Below are positions 24,876 through 35,245 of a stretch of 64,000 bases of DNA, one piece after another (position 1 is the stretch's first letter; each line of letters starts with the position of its first letter). This stretch comes from Cristatella mucedo. Lineage: Eukaryota > Bryozoa > Phylactolaemata > Cristatellidae. The DNA is taken from assembly GCA_009760855.2 (NCBI GenBank), contig WPIO01000029.1:1-64000 (forward strand), given 5' to 3'. A model generated the notes under the pieces. That model did not search any database. It was given only the letters and a program-made list of their open reading frames with translations, and was not told the origin of the DNA. The translations under genes were made by a program, and so were the position numbers.

Positions 24876-25112
24876 ACGCGGGGCTGCCAACGTCTGTCTC
24901 CCTGCACCACCCGCTTGCACCTCGGTCCTGGAAGGCTGCGCAGTGGCAGCACCAGTGCCGCACTGAGCCTCCACAAAGATGCCGTCCTCCTCTTGGCTGT
25001 CATGGAGGCTTCTGAGCAGTCGGTGCTTGAGAAGCGCAACGCTATTTCGTGGGTGGCGGATGCTTTGAATTGGGAAAGTTTCTACAAATTTCACCGGACA
25101 ACCTTGATTTAG
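24876..25112 (+). CDS. Candidate exon, unidentified
   Basis: The plus frame reads RLRSGSTSAALSLHKDAVLL, then LAVMEASEQSVLEKRNAISW and VADALNWESFYKFHRTTLI before TAG. The second half has a helical, amphipathic character and purine-first codons. The stretch before about 24920 is less convincing. No acceptor could be chosen with confidence. Confidence 0.25.
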   Translation, partial: TRGCQRLSPCTTRLHLGPGRLRSGSTSAALSLHKDAVLLLAVMEASEQSVLEKRNAISWVADALNWESFYKFHRTTLI

Positions 25113-25336
25113 CTTTACTGTAAATCAGTTTAAAGGTCGGTGTTTGTGTGTAGCTGTGGCAGTTGCTATTCGAAAGCTTCTCGCCGGACGAGGCGCCACC
25201 GCACCGCCTCGCTCTCCCCCTAAACGCACCGACCAGTCAGCTCATTTAATCTGCCATCGTTTGGTATGCAACAACCAAGGTGTGCATCGACCGGTAACGG
25301 TCTTTTCGAGCTTTCTCTTATTACCGGCTTATTGTA

Positions 25337-26026
25337 ATGCGCTCTGTGAAATTTGCACTCCTGAGGACGAACTCTTGGACGGCGGCCTCAGGCGCCGAGA
25401 ACTCATGTGCTATCTTCTTTTTTGGCATTCCCACCAGGCTGATTGGTGACGAGGCTGTGGCCAGCGCCTCAGGAGCACCTGGTCCAGCGTTCGTCAGCCT
25501 GAGGTCTGCCGCGCCTTTGCGGACGGATGGCAGCTACGCCGTCAGCTGCCCTGCAGCCGATCGGCCCAGCGTGCGTGAGCGCCGGCTCCGCCAGCCTCCA
25601 GCAGCCAGACCGCCAGCAGCGCGCGAGCAGACTGCGGCTTTCCTTCCTCGACGACCATTGCTGGGCCCCATTGCCTCAAATGCGATCTGCCACCGCGGCC
25701 TGCCCTCATCGAGCAGCGGGGAGTTCTCAGCCGTCAGCAACGAGGCGCATTTTCGGCAGCGGTGGCATGGCGGCCAGAGCCTCAGCCCAGGCGCAGCCCT
25801 GCCCTGCTGTCTTGCCGCTGGCAGTGTACTGCTATGGGCGACAGCGTCAAGTTGTTCCTCAGTAGTGGAAAGCCCGGACAGCGAGCCGCAGCAAATCAAG
25901 TCAAATCTGCTCCTGCTCGAAGTCGTGTTTGCGCCAGCGGTTGCTCGTCGTCGTCCTCCTCTTTCGCCAGCTCTCCGGTGGAGTGTGTGGATAGTGTGCT
26001 TTTGCCCGGCTCGTAACCGGGCGTAG
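25337..26026 (+). CDS. 229-codon open frame in GC-rich island, probably covering a real 3' exon in one frame
   Basis: The frame is open for 229 codons, with no recognisable domain. A second plus-strand frame within it, from a likely acceptor (cttgccgctggcag, ending at about 25826), reads AMGDSVKLFLSSGKPGQRAA, a serine-rich stretch and the C-terminus SPVECVDSVLLPGS before TAA at 26014-26016. It looks more like natural protein than the long frame. A plus-strand poly(A) signal follows at 26182. The likely truth is one terminal exon (about 25827-26016) whose frame I cannot fix. The antisense frame 25534-25899 is taken as a shadow. Confidence 0.3.
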   Translation: MRSVKFALLRTNSWTAASGAENSCAIFFFGIPTRLIGDEAVASASGAPGPAFVSLRSAAPLRTDGSYAVSCPAADRPSVRERRLRQPPAARPPAAREQTAAFLPRRPLLGPIASNAICHRGLPSSSSGEFSAVSNEAHFRQRWHGGQSLSPGAALPCCLAAGSVLLWATASSCSSVVESPDSEPQQIKSNLLLLEVVFAPAVARRRPPLSPALRWSVWIVCFCPARNRA

Positions 26027-26181
26027 TGGCATGAACCATTGCTCCCACCAGTTGCTTGCTGAACCTTCGACCATCAAACACAGCTCGTGGAGCTTCAGTA
26101 ACCTCTCCTCGTCCCCCCACCTACATCCTGGCGTATTCGGGTTACCGCCGGTCTATTAACCAATTTTATTATTGGTTGGCT

Positions 26182-26187
26182 AATAAA
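26182..26187 (+). terminator. Candidate poly(A) signal
   Basis: AATAAA in ggctaataaagcgag lies 166 bases after the stop of the candidate exon ending at 26016. It sits next to a small hairpin (taaccaat/attggtta). Confidence 0.4.
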
Positions 26188-26189
26188 GC

Positions 26190-27015
26190 GAGAAGCCTCC
26201 GCTTCATAGTATAATTGTAGCTCACACGAACTTTAATTAATTCGACAGGTACCTGCAGTAGCAGCGTTTGTGTGTCATTTCAGCGTAATACTGGCCTCAA
26301 ATGCGCTATATGGCTTCTTCTGCACAGGTACTGTAATGCTTCGGGCTCAGTGGCTGGAGGGCTTTGACAGTGTGTTCCTTCATCTACACTCTGCTACATG
26401 GCAGCTGCCGATTTGAATGCATCTTTTTGTGAGCAGCAGTCTTTTTTCTTTCTGCCCCACCTAGTTCACTGCTGTTGCACTCCGTCCCTCCCGGTGCCAG
26501 TTGCATGTCCTCGACACACGGTTCATGTGTTTGCCCACGCTAGTTTCTTGGCTGCGTCATTTGCTGTTTCGTTTTTCAGTCTGCTCCATTCCACTCGGCT
26601 CTGCTTGCCGCCGTAACGGTCGAGCTGACACATTGCTGCGGCACCATTGCGGCACACTCTTGCACTGCTTCTCGTCCGTTGTCTCTTACCATAACTTTTT
26701 ATTAGGGTGGCCCAGCTCTTGTTCATCCTCAGCATCAGCTTTGCATTTCCGGAGGTATCATCATCCCCTGTTGGCAAGACCAGTCGTGTCGACTGCTCTG
26801 TTGTGTGGCGCGTGCTTCGCATACCAACTCTTGCCTACAAGCTCACGCTACAGCAGTAGGCGTGTCGGACTGATTAGGTGGAGCAGTCTGATTGGTACTC
26901 GGGTACCATTTCCGCCTGTCCACATTCGCACCAGAACCGGGCGTTCGGGATTACTGCTGCTATAGCTGTTCTTACATCGGTGGCAAGACGACATGCAGTT
27001 CTGTGTGTGTGTGTG

Positions 27016-27068
<53 letters not shown>

Positions 27069-28588
27069 TATTGTGATTAAAACTGGCACATGGCCTGTTC
27101 TGATGCAGCCCAGGTTGAGCAACTAAGGGTTGCCTTGTATAGTATCCTTAGTGGTGCCTACTGGAGTGCCGGAAATGATGGGGGCGCCAGTGTCAGCGAT
27201 AAATCGCATGCTGTTGCCGTGTTTCTTAATGCTAGTGTTGTTCTGGTCGCAATATTAGTTGGTATCGTTTAGCATTGAGATTTAGTGCATACTCGGCCGG
27301 CCTCTCTCTTCATGACGGCCGAGTCATACTGTTCTGGGCATTTATCGTGTATTGTAGTTAGTGTTGCTTTATTTGCATCTAGCCCTCCCACCCTCCTCGT
27401 CTCTCCTTCCAGTGGCTGGCTGCACTGCTCTTTCGGGCACTGACGAACAGCAATAGCTACTACCCCGTGAGAGGCTCAGGTCTGGGTTTACTATGAGGGC
27501 CCAGGCCTGCCGCTTTCGGAGAGTCGGTCCCACAGCCGTGCCTTAACAAGCCCACATTGACCAGATGTAACACCAGGACGGTGGGAGTACCAGTAAGCTC
27601 GAATCGATCCGTTGTTTGTGGCGGCTCTTCTGTGCGGGTGTGGGTAGGAAGCTAGCGGAGGTAGCCGTGATATCAATTCTAGAAGCGTTACGACATATTT
27701 GTGCTCAACGGGTCACAGAGCTTCGGAAATCAGCTTTGCATCGAGAGGCGGGAAAAGCTCATTGATGCAGCAGCCTCGTTTACAGCGGCAAAGGAATAGC
27801 CACTTTGCTGCTTTTGCAGCGAGCAATGAAGACATGTCTGCGCCCTGAGACTCAACCCACGACTGGGTCGTAAAGTGCAAACACTGTCTGTGAGCTCGGC
27901 TGTGCGATGGCAGCTCTCTCTCGTCGCTCAGTGCTGGTGCTCCTTGCCTCTACTCTGGATCGTTCTTCAGAGGCTAAGTAATCTTCCCTCGATTATTTGC
28001 TTGAGTTTGCACCCTCTTGGCAGTAAAACCACTTGAGTTTAGTGTGCTTTTTTATGTCCATGGCGTATTACGAGCACGTGCCAGCAGTACGATTTTTGCT
28101 TGTGGGCTTGAACTGGATAGCTGAGCACGTCAGGGTCTTGTGACCTCAAACCAGTTTAGCTGGCAAAATGGTCCCAGCGCTTTGCTGCCCCTCACCTCGT
28201 CGTTGCCCATCCTCGGCGGCCCTACTTGCAGCAGCCGCCATGTGCAGGTGAAAGCAACGATACCAGACTGCAAGTTCATCGTCTACCGGTCACTGTGCCA
28301 CTGCACGACCACGGCTCGTTGTGGGTATGCCGCGCGCACGATTCTTCTGAGCCGTGCCGAGGCAGGCAAGCCAAAGCCAGCCCAAACCGGCTCGCCGGAC
28401 ATTCGGCTTCGTGAGGGCGGCGCGCAGTGCTGACGGCGGCGCACCGAAAACCTCCACGAGCCGCCGGCGCCGCTGCGTCTGGCGAGCCATTCTACCTTAG
28501 TCTGCAGCCTCGACAGCTCCGTGCGGCCCGTCGCCGTGGCCCAGCGCGAGCAAAGCTGTTGGCGACCGCCGGCACGTTCTTCCGTTAG
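26190..28588. other. No recognised gene; GT microsatellite at 27.0 kb
   Basis: A plus frame at 28140-28433 (ending TGA) and its neighbours are open but show no family. Confidence 0.4.
27003..27067. repeat. (GT)n microsatellite
   Basis: Six GT units, a four-base interruption, then about 24 more. Open frames on both strands over it (Cys-Val and His-Thr repeats) are not genes. Confidence 0.97.
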
Positions 28589-28771
28589 GAACCTTGCGCA
28601 TTTGACCAGCCGGCTGAATGGCAGGAGGAGGGAGGAGGAGAGAGGGCAGTCAAGCCTGCAGTCAGCGTGCTTCTTCTTGGCCAGCGACCGTACCGCCGAC
28701 CCCAGAAAGCCGGCATCGTGATCACGCCCGGTCCAGACGGCACGCCCCTGTTCAGGACCGGCAGCCTTTGA
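28589..28771 (+). CDS. Candidate terminal exon of an unidentified gene
   Basis: After a pyrimidine-rich acceptor (ttcttccgttag) an open stretch of 60 codons starts EPCAFDQPAEWQEEGGGERA, continues VKPAVSVLLLGQRPYRRPQK and ends AGIVITPGPDGTPLFRTGSL before TGA at 28769-28771. The regular composition and the natural-looking end suggest coding. It is too short for the supplied start-to-stop criteria because it has no ATG. The long minus-strand frame over it (28283-28996) and two other plus frames are probably shadows. No canonical AATAAA follows within 800 bases; an ATTAAA lies near 29563. No family is recognised. Confidence 0.35.
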   Translation, partial: EPCAFDQPAEWQEEGGGERAVKPAVSVLLLGQRPYRRPQKAGIVITPGPDGTPLFRTGSL

Positions 28772-31700
28772 TACACCCTGCCGCCACACCAGCGGCAGCC
28801 AGGAGGCTCGACATGGTGGCGGCCCGGCTTCTGGCCACTCTTTCAGTCGGCGATCGTGGATCCGCGTCCCTCTACAGTCTTTCCACCGCGTGGCACGCGG
28901 CAGCTGTTGAGCTGCTTCCCGATCCGCGCTGACACGTCCAGGCCCGACAGGACTGGCGGTGCATTGCCGAAAGATGGCTGGCGAGCCGCCACTCACGATG
29001 TCAGAGCGAGATATTGACCTGCTTTCTCGTCGGCGGTCGGTGCCACTTCCTAACGCGCCTTCCAGTTACTCAGCAGCTGTGGGCTTCACTCCAACCATAT
29101 TTCCCATCTGTTTTGTCGACAGTCTTTCTCGGTCGTTTAGCACAAGGAGTCACCTATCGTCCTGTATCTGTTCGTACGTTCATTAGCTCAGCCGTGTCTT
29201 CAGCCATCATTCTTTTTTCTTTATCATTGCGGCTTTGGCTGCTCGGCTGCCAATTAATGCCACTGCACAGACTCTACTGCTGCTTTGTGTATTTCCCTGG
29301 GAAGTATTCGGCTGTGTGCGAGACCGCTGTGGAAGGGGGAGAGACCACCATCGTCAGCATTGACCAGTTGCCCGCCCGTGACAGTAGTACTGTGATAAGC
29401 TAACTTTTAGTTACTATGTCTGAGACTGCTGGCCACATCCTACTTACCACTGAGAAATCGAATGAGGCCGCAAGTTGCACAATCGAACGCGATGCTCCCT
29501 GGTGTACACTGTCGTCTGGGTCACATGCCACGTTCTGAGCCTGCACTCGGGTTTTCGGGCTTCATTAAAATTTCATCTTTGATTATTTAATGCCACTGGC
29601 AAACAAGGAACGCGATAAATCTGACTTTTGCCGCTTGCTTTGTGGTCTCACTCTACTTCCTGCTGGTGGTGGCTTTGTTGTGGCACAGCAACTCGATATC
29701 GGTGAGCATGTTGGTTTGCAACACTTCCTCGAATGCAGATTCACTTAGGCAGACCAACTTTCCAGAAATCGTTGAACCCGGCGATTACTCACAGCCGTGG
29801 TAGCTCTCGATATGTCGTGGCTGCCCAAATGCATGGATATGGTATTAAAATGTGGTCTCGATTGAGCTGTATCTAAAGAAGACGAGTGATCATCTGCTGC
29901 TGACCCCACTAGCCCACTTCAGGCTGAGGCGAACCTGCTGCCCGACGCAGACCCACAGCACCTCTAAATAGTTGCAGCTGCACACGACACCCAATTGGCC
30001 GTGGAGCACAGGAGTGAGGGAAGTAAACCGTGGACCCTGAGACCAAACTACGCAGAGTGAATAGATTACATGTGTTGATTTGCCGTGCCGTCCACCCAGG
30101 AAGTTTTGGGGCGTTCTACTGTTTGAGAAATGAATCATCCGAAAAATAAGTCGTAGCCGTGAAACAAATAATCCATAGCGATTGGTTATTGGTTCTATAA
30201 GTGTGATAAATTGTGAAAATACCGATTTGACAGCTTGAGCGCCGAGTGCGACCGAAATATGGGTCCTCACAGATCGTGCTCGGTGAGTTCTTCCAGTCTA
30301 GAGGTAACTCACTGAAATAATAAATAAATAAATGCCCAACTGGGTCAAACAGCCTCTTTTTGCATATAGCGACAGAAGGAGCCTTTATGGCTATCACCAC
30401 CCTTGCAGTGGCGATAAAGAATCGCCCACCACAGGGAATCGAACCGGGACCGAGGTCTCGTGAAAACAACCTTACCTAGTGAGCCATCACGGCTCAGCAA
30501 ACAAATACCGAATATAGTCAATCTTTTTGGTCGTCATTGTTTGTACGACCTATTATTAATACGGTAGCAACGAAGCGAAAAATAACTTTCCACCTTCCCC
30601 CTCCACTCGGGCCCGCTTCTTGGTGGTATCGCAGCTCTTTCGTCTGTTGACTATAATGGGTTTTGTTCAGGATGAAAAATCTTCCAACTCAAACATTCGC
30701 AGTAGTTCTCGTATTTCACGTAGTAGCGCCACGTTCCTGGAAGCTCTTCGCCAGGCAACGGCTCTTGACGTGCCCAATCAAGGCCTTATGCTGGAGAGAT
30801 TACCCGCAGTCGAACGACTTATGGAAATGTGGGGGACTACAGATGGAAGTCTTGCTGTCAACAGAAAATTTAGAAAAGGTGAAGGCTGACTTAAAAGGGT
30901 GAGTGCAAATGCTTTCGTTGATTTTAAATAATGATGCCGTCGACGGCTTGACTGCTCCTGCTGCTTTGGCGTTCATCGCTTTCTCTGGTAAACAATCTCT
31001 TCAACCATCAAATGATAAAGCGATCACAAATGATAAAAGTCAACCTAATGACTCCGAGCCGCTTCTTACAGCTACCGGTCCGGCCCACTTTGACACATCT
31101 AACTCAAGGGCAGCCATTATTTGCCAAATCGACCTCTTCCAACTAAGTACTGCTCTGACTTAAAGATACGGGCAAATAATGGTAATCTGAAGGTGTGATC
31201 ATTCAGCTGTATCGTTTGTGTAGTCAAAGTAGACTCAGGGTTTTCCCAGACTGTTTGCGTTTTATCCCACAATAAGACGAGCTTTTTAGTCCAGATGATG
31301 TATGCCTGCAAAACTCTGGGCAGTAGGTTCCTTCAATGAAGTAACTCACAGTGCTTTCTCGATTTCATAAAGGTTCAGACATCCACACATTGACTCTTCT
31401 TCCCTTACACCAGTACGTGTAAACAGCAGTAATCTGTGATCATTAATTAGAGATCAAAGATGCGAATCCCTATGGAACCTATTTAAAAGGTAACTGCGTT
31501 ACATAACCTTAAAACTTATTCCTTAACTAATCTTCCCTAAATTCTTTTTTGACTACCGATCCCATACCATGTCCTCCACGAAGCCGTCCCAAGGTGGTCG
31601 GTGAAACCTGTTCCGTGGTGGAAAATAGCCTATTGCTACGAAATGCACATTATATCTTAAACTCAAGTCGCGATCTGAACAGGCACGCATAGCCGGCGTG

Positions 31701-32029
31701 GGTCCCTGTAGACTGACAAATACTGCTGAGTTGGCGCATCTAGCATGGCTAAAACGACTCGGTATTCAACTATACCGATACACGAAGGCTCGACGGTAAA
31801 GGCCACCGCGACAATCAACGGCACCACAAATTATCGCTGCGTTGGAATAGAACAGTCTACTCTGTAGCCACACAGCGGCACGAACAGAAAAGCGTACAAT
31901 CCACTTTGAAGAATAAGTAAAACTAGCCCCCGGCCATCACTACAGTTGACTCCAATTCCTGAATTGAAACCATGGATTGAGAATATCCAAGGCTTTACAA
32001 TGATTATAATTCAGACCACTCATAGTCTC
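28772..32029. other. No recognised gene; S1 SINE at 30.3 kb
   Basis: A plus frame near 30680-30880 (FLEALRQATALDVPNQGLML ... with a possible donor gtgaag) is protein-like but unassigned. Confidence 0.35.
30317..30495 (-). mobile_element. S1 SINE copy with (AAAT)n tail
   Basis: The minus-strand head (ccacagggaatcgaaccggg on the plus strand), the body (ccacccttgcagtggcgata) and the 3' part (aaacagcctctttttgc) all match S1. The copy ends in TAAA repeats at 30317-30331. Confidence 0.82.
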
Positions 32030-32150
32030 CGTAGTAATAATAATAATATCAACATTGCATGATGGGGGCGCCCTCAGAGAACTCGATCTCTTTCTGGGTG
32101 CTTTACATTTGCTACAAAGAAATGCGATTTCGAATGGTGAGTAACTCTGT
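32030..32150 (-). mobile_element. LINE-B 3' tail fragment
   Basis: (AAT)n is followed by gcgccctcagagaactcgat and tgctttacatttgctacaaa, the minus-strand LINE-B tail. Confidence 0.75.
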
Positions 32151-32710
32151 CAGCCGTGTACTGTCGCCGTGATCCAACCGATTTCTCGCGAACACGAGGT
32201 GCTTCTTTCAACCTGACTGTCAGCTGAAACGAACGAGTCCCACTTAATCTGTGATTGCACGGTTGAGAGAAACGAAGGATTGAAGGGACGGTGGCAACTT
32301 TTTGGTCATTCAACGTTTGTTGTTAGGGCAGCCTTAGATATGCTCTGACGCCATTTTTATTCCTGACATCGAGCGCTACCAACTGTTCGACCTAATTCGT
32401 CCTCACTTTGCTTGAATCTACGCCTCCCTATAGAACCAACGCTGGTTCTGTGGTGGCCTACGTTTTTCTACTCAACATCTGCAGTACCTATGCTTCCCTC
32501 TCGGGCATTGACTTTCACCCATACGCCTATGCCATCCATACGTCGTTTTGCTTTTCGCAGGCTGCGAATTCTGCGACTCCTAGCGGCACACTCGTAAATG
32601 CACGCCTACCCGCGATGATAGGGTGATAGGGCAAGGTCAAGATTAAGCTTCGTAAGGTCGACCCACGTCCACCTGCGAAAACTAAGATTTGGCCTAAGAC
32701 GCTTTCCACT

Positions 32711-32862
32711 TAGACGGTTTGGCCCAGTGGTTCGGTGTTCTCGCCCCGACCAAGGTGTTGTCGAGGTTGTGGGCTCGAGTCCGCGCTATAAGTAAGAAAC
32801 GCACTGACATAGATGATTAAGTTCTCTTAGGGCACTATATAAATCAATTATAGAATTTATAT
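32711..32862 (+). mobile_element. S2 SINE copy
   Basis: ggtttggcccagtggttcgg (A-box half), gtcgaggttgtgggctcgag (B-box half) and the tail gattaagttctcttagggca ctatata, in the same order as at 4.3 kb. Confidence 0.82.
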
Positions 32863-33707
32863 ATATTTGTTTAAAACGGCGGCTCCCTGGGCAGCCGGGA
32901 GCGCTAGCCGATATTGTGCAAAGGTCTCTGAAGCCAGTTATTACGCCCCTCGCTACTTCTTTGCTCGGCAGAGCTTTCTGCTATTGCACATTAATCCCTA
33001 TCGCCCCCACGCGCGAAAAGCAAAAGCATAGTCGGCTGTGCCTTTCTCTCGCCAAAGGTCGCTCCTTAGCCCACATTTAGTGTAGGTCCCACTGTGGACG
33101 CGAAGACTTCCGCGAACCACGTCCACCCAGTTTTGCTTCCTCTCGTCTTTCAGGCGCCTCGATCCAGACGCTCTCCGCTCCTCGCGTCGTTACTCACTGC
33201 TCTATATCTGCCTCAGTTTCTGCCCAGATATGAGACGCCTGTCAAGCTCTCAGGCTCGAGATTGCTTCCTGACCGGCCAGAAGCGTCGTTATCTCGATGC
33301 AATTACCGCTGCGCTCTCCGAGGCTACGCGTGGTTATGGGCGTGTCCTACCGGCTGTATATTGACTACGTCGCGATCTCCCGAAGTATGGGGTTGGGCGT
33401 CGTCACCTATTTAGCATGAGAACCGCCCGCCAAACGATCACAATAACCACACCATGGCTGAATCTCTCTGCTTGAAGAAGTCTGTTACCGCCGGCTTAGT
33501 TGTAGCAGCTTGTGGTACGGCGTATAGACTCGCTGCCGCTGCCGCGAGCTCCTAAAACGCTAGTTACGGTTAGCTGGCTATTATGCCGCCTGTACGTTGG
33601 AAGGGTAGAGGCGCCGGCGACGACGGACGCTTGTGATTGCGTGATGTGCTCGGTGCACGTCCAGATCTTTATGAAACTCCCACAGGAGAGTGAGAAAGAG
33701 AGAGGAG

Positions 33708-33851
33708 ATGGAGTCGGTTGATTTGGGCATCGGGGACCGGCTGCAAACTGAGTTCTTGCAGTTTGTCGCTAAATGGGAGCGGCGTGGCCACGCTAGGCCA
33801 TTTGTAGCGCGGTCTCTCCCGAAGAAAGGTTCGGATGTGCGGGTTTCTCAC
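33708..33851 (+). CDS. Candidate first coding exon, unidentified
   Basis: It starts at an ATG in a favourable context (gaggagATGgag) and is open for 48 codons: MESVDLGIGDRLQTEFLQFV, then AKWERRGHARPFVARSLPKK and GSDVRVSH. A strong donor (gtaaga) follows directly at 33852. Composition is hydrophilic and protein-like. Possible partner stretches lie near 35600-35726 (LQDYRVQILPNACKAKLL) and 35990-36170, but I could not join them convincingly. Confidence 0.28.
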
Positions 33852-34664
33852 GTAAGATGCTTTGAGTTGATTCGGTTACTGCGCTAGGCTGGCAGGTCCC
33901 CTGGATTTAGACTATCTCAACATTCGTCTGCTGCGTGACACGGGCCAGTTCGTATGTGCGTCTCTATCGAAGACCTTTGCACGAGCGATCAAGCCCTTAA
34001 GATGCTGCGGATATCTGTGAGTGACGCCGGGCTTGCGCAGACGAGTAATCAAGTGCTGCTGGCTGCAAACGTTCATGCTGCTTATCCAGAAATTGGCATT
34101 GCGACTATTCCTGGCTCGTGCAGTATTGAGTTGAGTTCCCTGCGGCGGCTGGATAGCTTATAGTAGAGGCGCACATTGCAGCTTCCATCCTTATCGAGCC
34201 ACGATGGGCTTTGTATTGGCATTTCATTTGACCGTCGAGACCGCGAGGAAACCGCTTGGTGTCCCAAGTGATTAGACTCCGGGATTAGAGTGGTTAGTAC
34301 TCAGCTGCTACGTTCGGATTTAGTTGGTCAAGACCAACCAGCTCAACCACATGTGACGCTTGGTCTGCACAATCCTGACTGTCTTTGATGATTTAGACAT
34401 ATTGGATGTCCTAGCTGCTGATCGCTCCACTTCATGAGGGATGCCGGTGTGGTGATAGTGTCAGAGATTTGTTACAAAGTGCAATGCTTGCTCACTTCAG
34501 GCAGGTGCAGTGATCTTGCTAGAAAGGAGCTTTTCACTGGGGTGGCTATACACCACTCAATTTGGCCATTAAGGATGATTAACCACGTTTGCTCTTAGAT
34601 CGGTCTCAAGCCTTTTTATATTCAATTTGTGGATGAAACATAGCTTTTTCCTCAAGATATTTTA

Positions 34665-35245
34665 CGCATATAATAATAATAATAATAATTCGCCCGACCA
34701 TGAAAGTACACCCTCAGAGAACTCAATCTCTTCTCTAGGCACTTTACATTTGCTGTAAAAGTGAAAATTTGACACTAAATGGTAAAGTAAAATCATGCTT
34801 GAAAAACAAACGAGGATAGGAATACACATGGTTAGTGACATGCACAGGGTCAGCATGCAAATGTGGTTGGTGGCAGCATGCACAGTGTCAGCTCACGCAT
34901 AAGCGCATCAAGGACGAATCACAGGGACCCACTAAATGCTGTCCTAAATAGGTGTGTTTTTAGATTCCTTTTTGAATGTGGTCAGGTCAGGGGATGTTTT
35001 GACATGCAGGTCAGGGAGGAGGTTCCAGGCTTTGAGCATATGAACTGAAATGCACGGTCTCCAAAGGATTTTAAGGTTTGTATGAGGTGTTTGTGGGCAT
35101 GTTGGATTCCGAGAAGCCGGGTGCACGATGTTTGGCCTTGATGGGGTAGTCATATCTGACAGATGGAGCTGGAGCCATAGAATGAAGGGACCTAAAAGTG
35201 AGCTTGACAAAAACCTTTTCGAAGTCAATCATATGTTGGTGCTGT
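34665..35245 (-). mobile_element. LINE-B 3' end copy
   Basis: It has the (TAA)n tail, the family 3' untranslated signature (catgcacagggtcagcatgc, twice in variant form) and the C-terminal coding region on the minus strand. The frame 34944-35228 contains SKRFLSSSLLGPFILWLQL-type LINE residues in the wrong frame. Confidence 0.88.

Noticed and set aside
26874..27126. Cys-Val and His-Thr repeat proteins on both strands
   Set aside because: They are translations of a GT microsatellite.
28283..28996. A 237-codon minus-strand frame
   Set aside because: Arg/Ser/Ala-rich with no family; it is open because the strand is GC-rich. The plus-strand stretch at 28589-28771 looks more natural.
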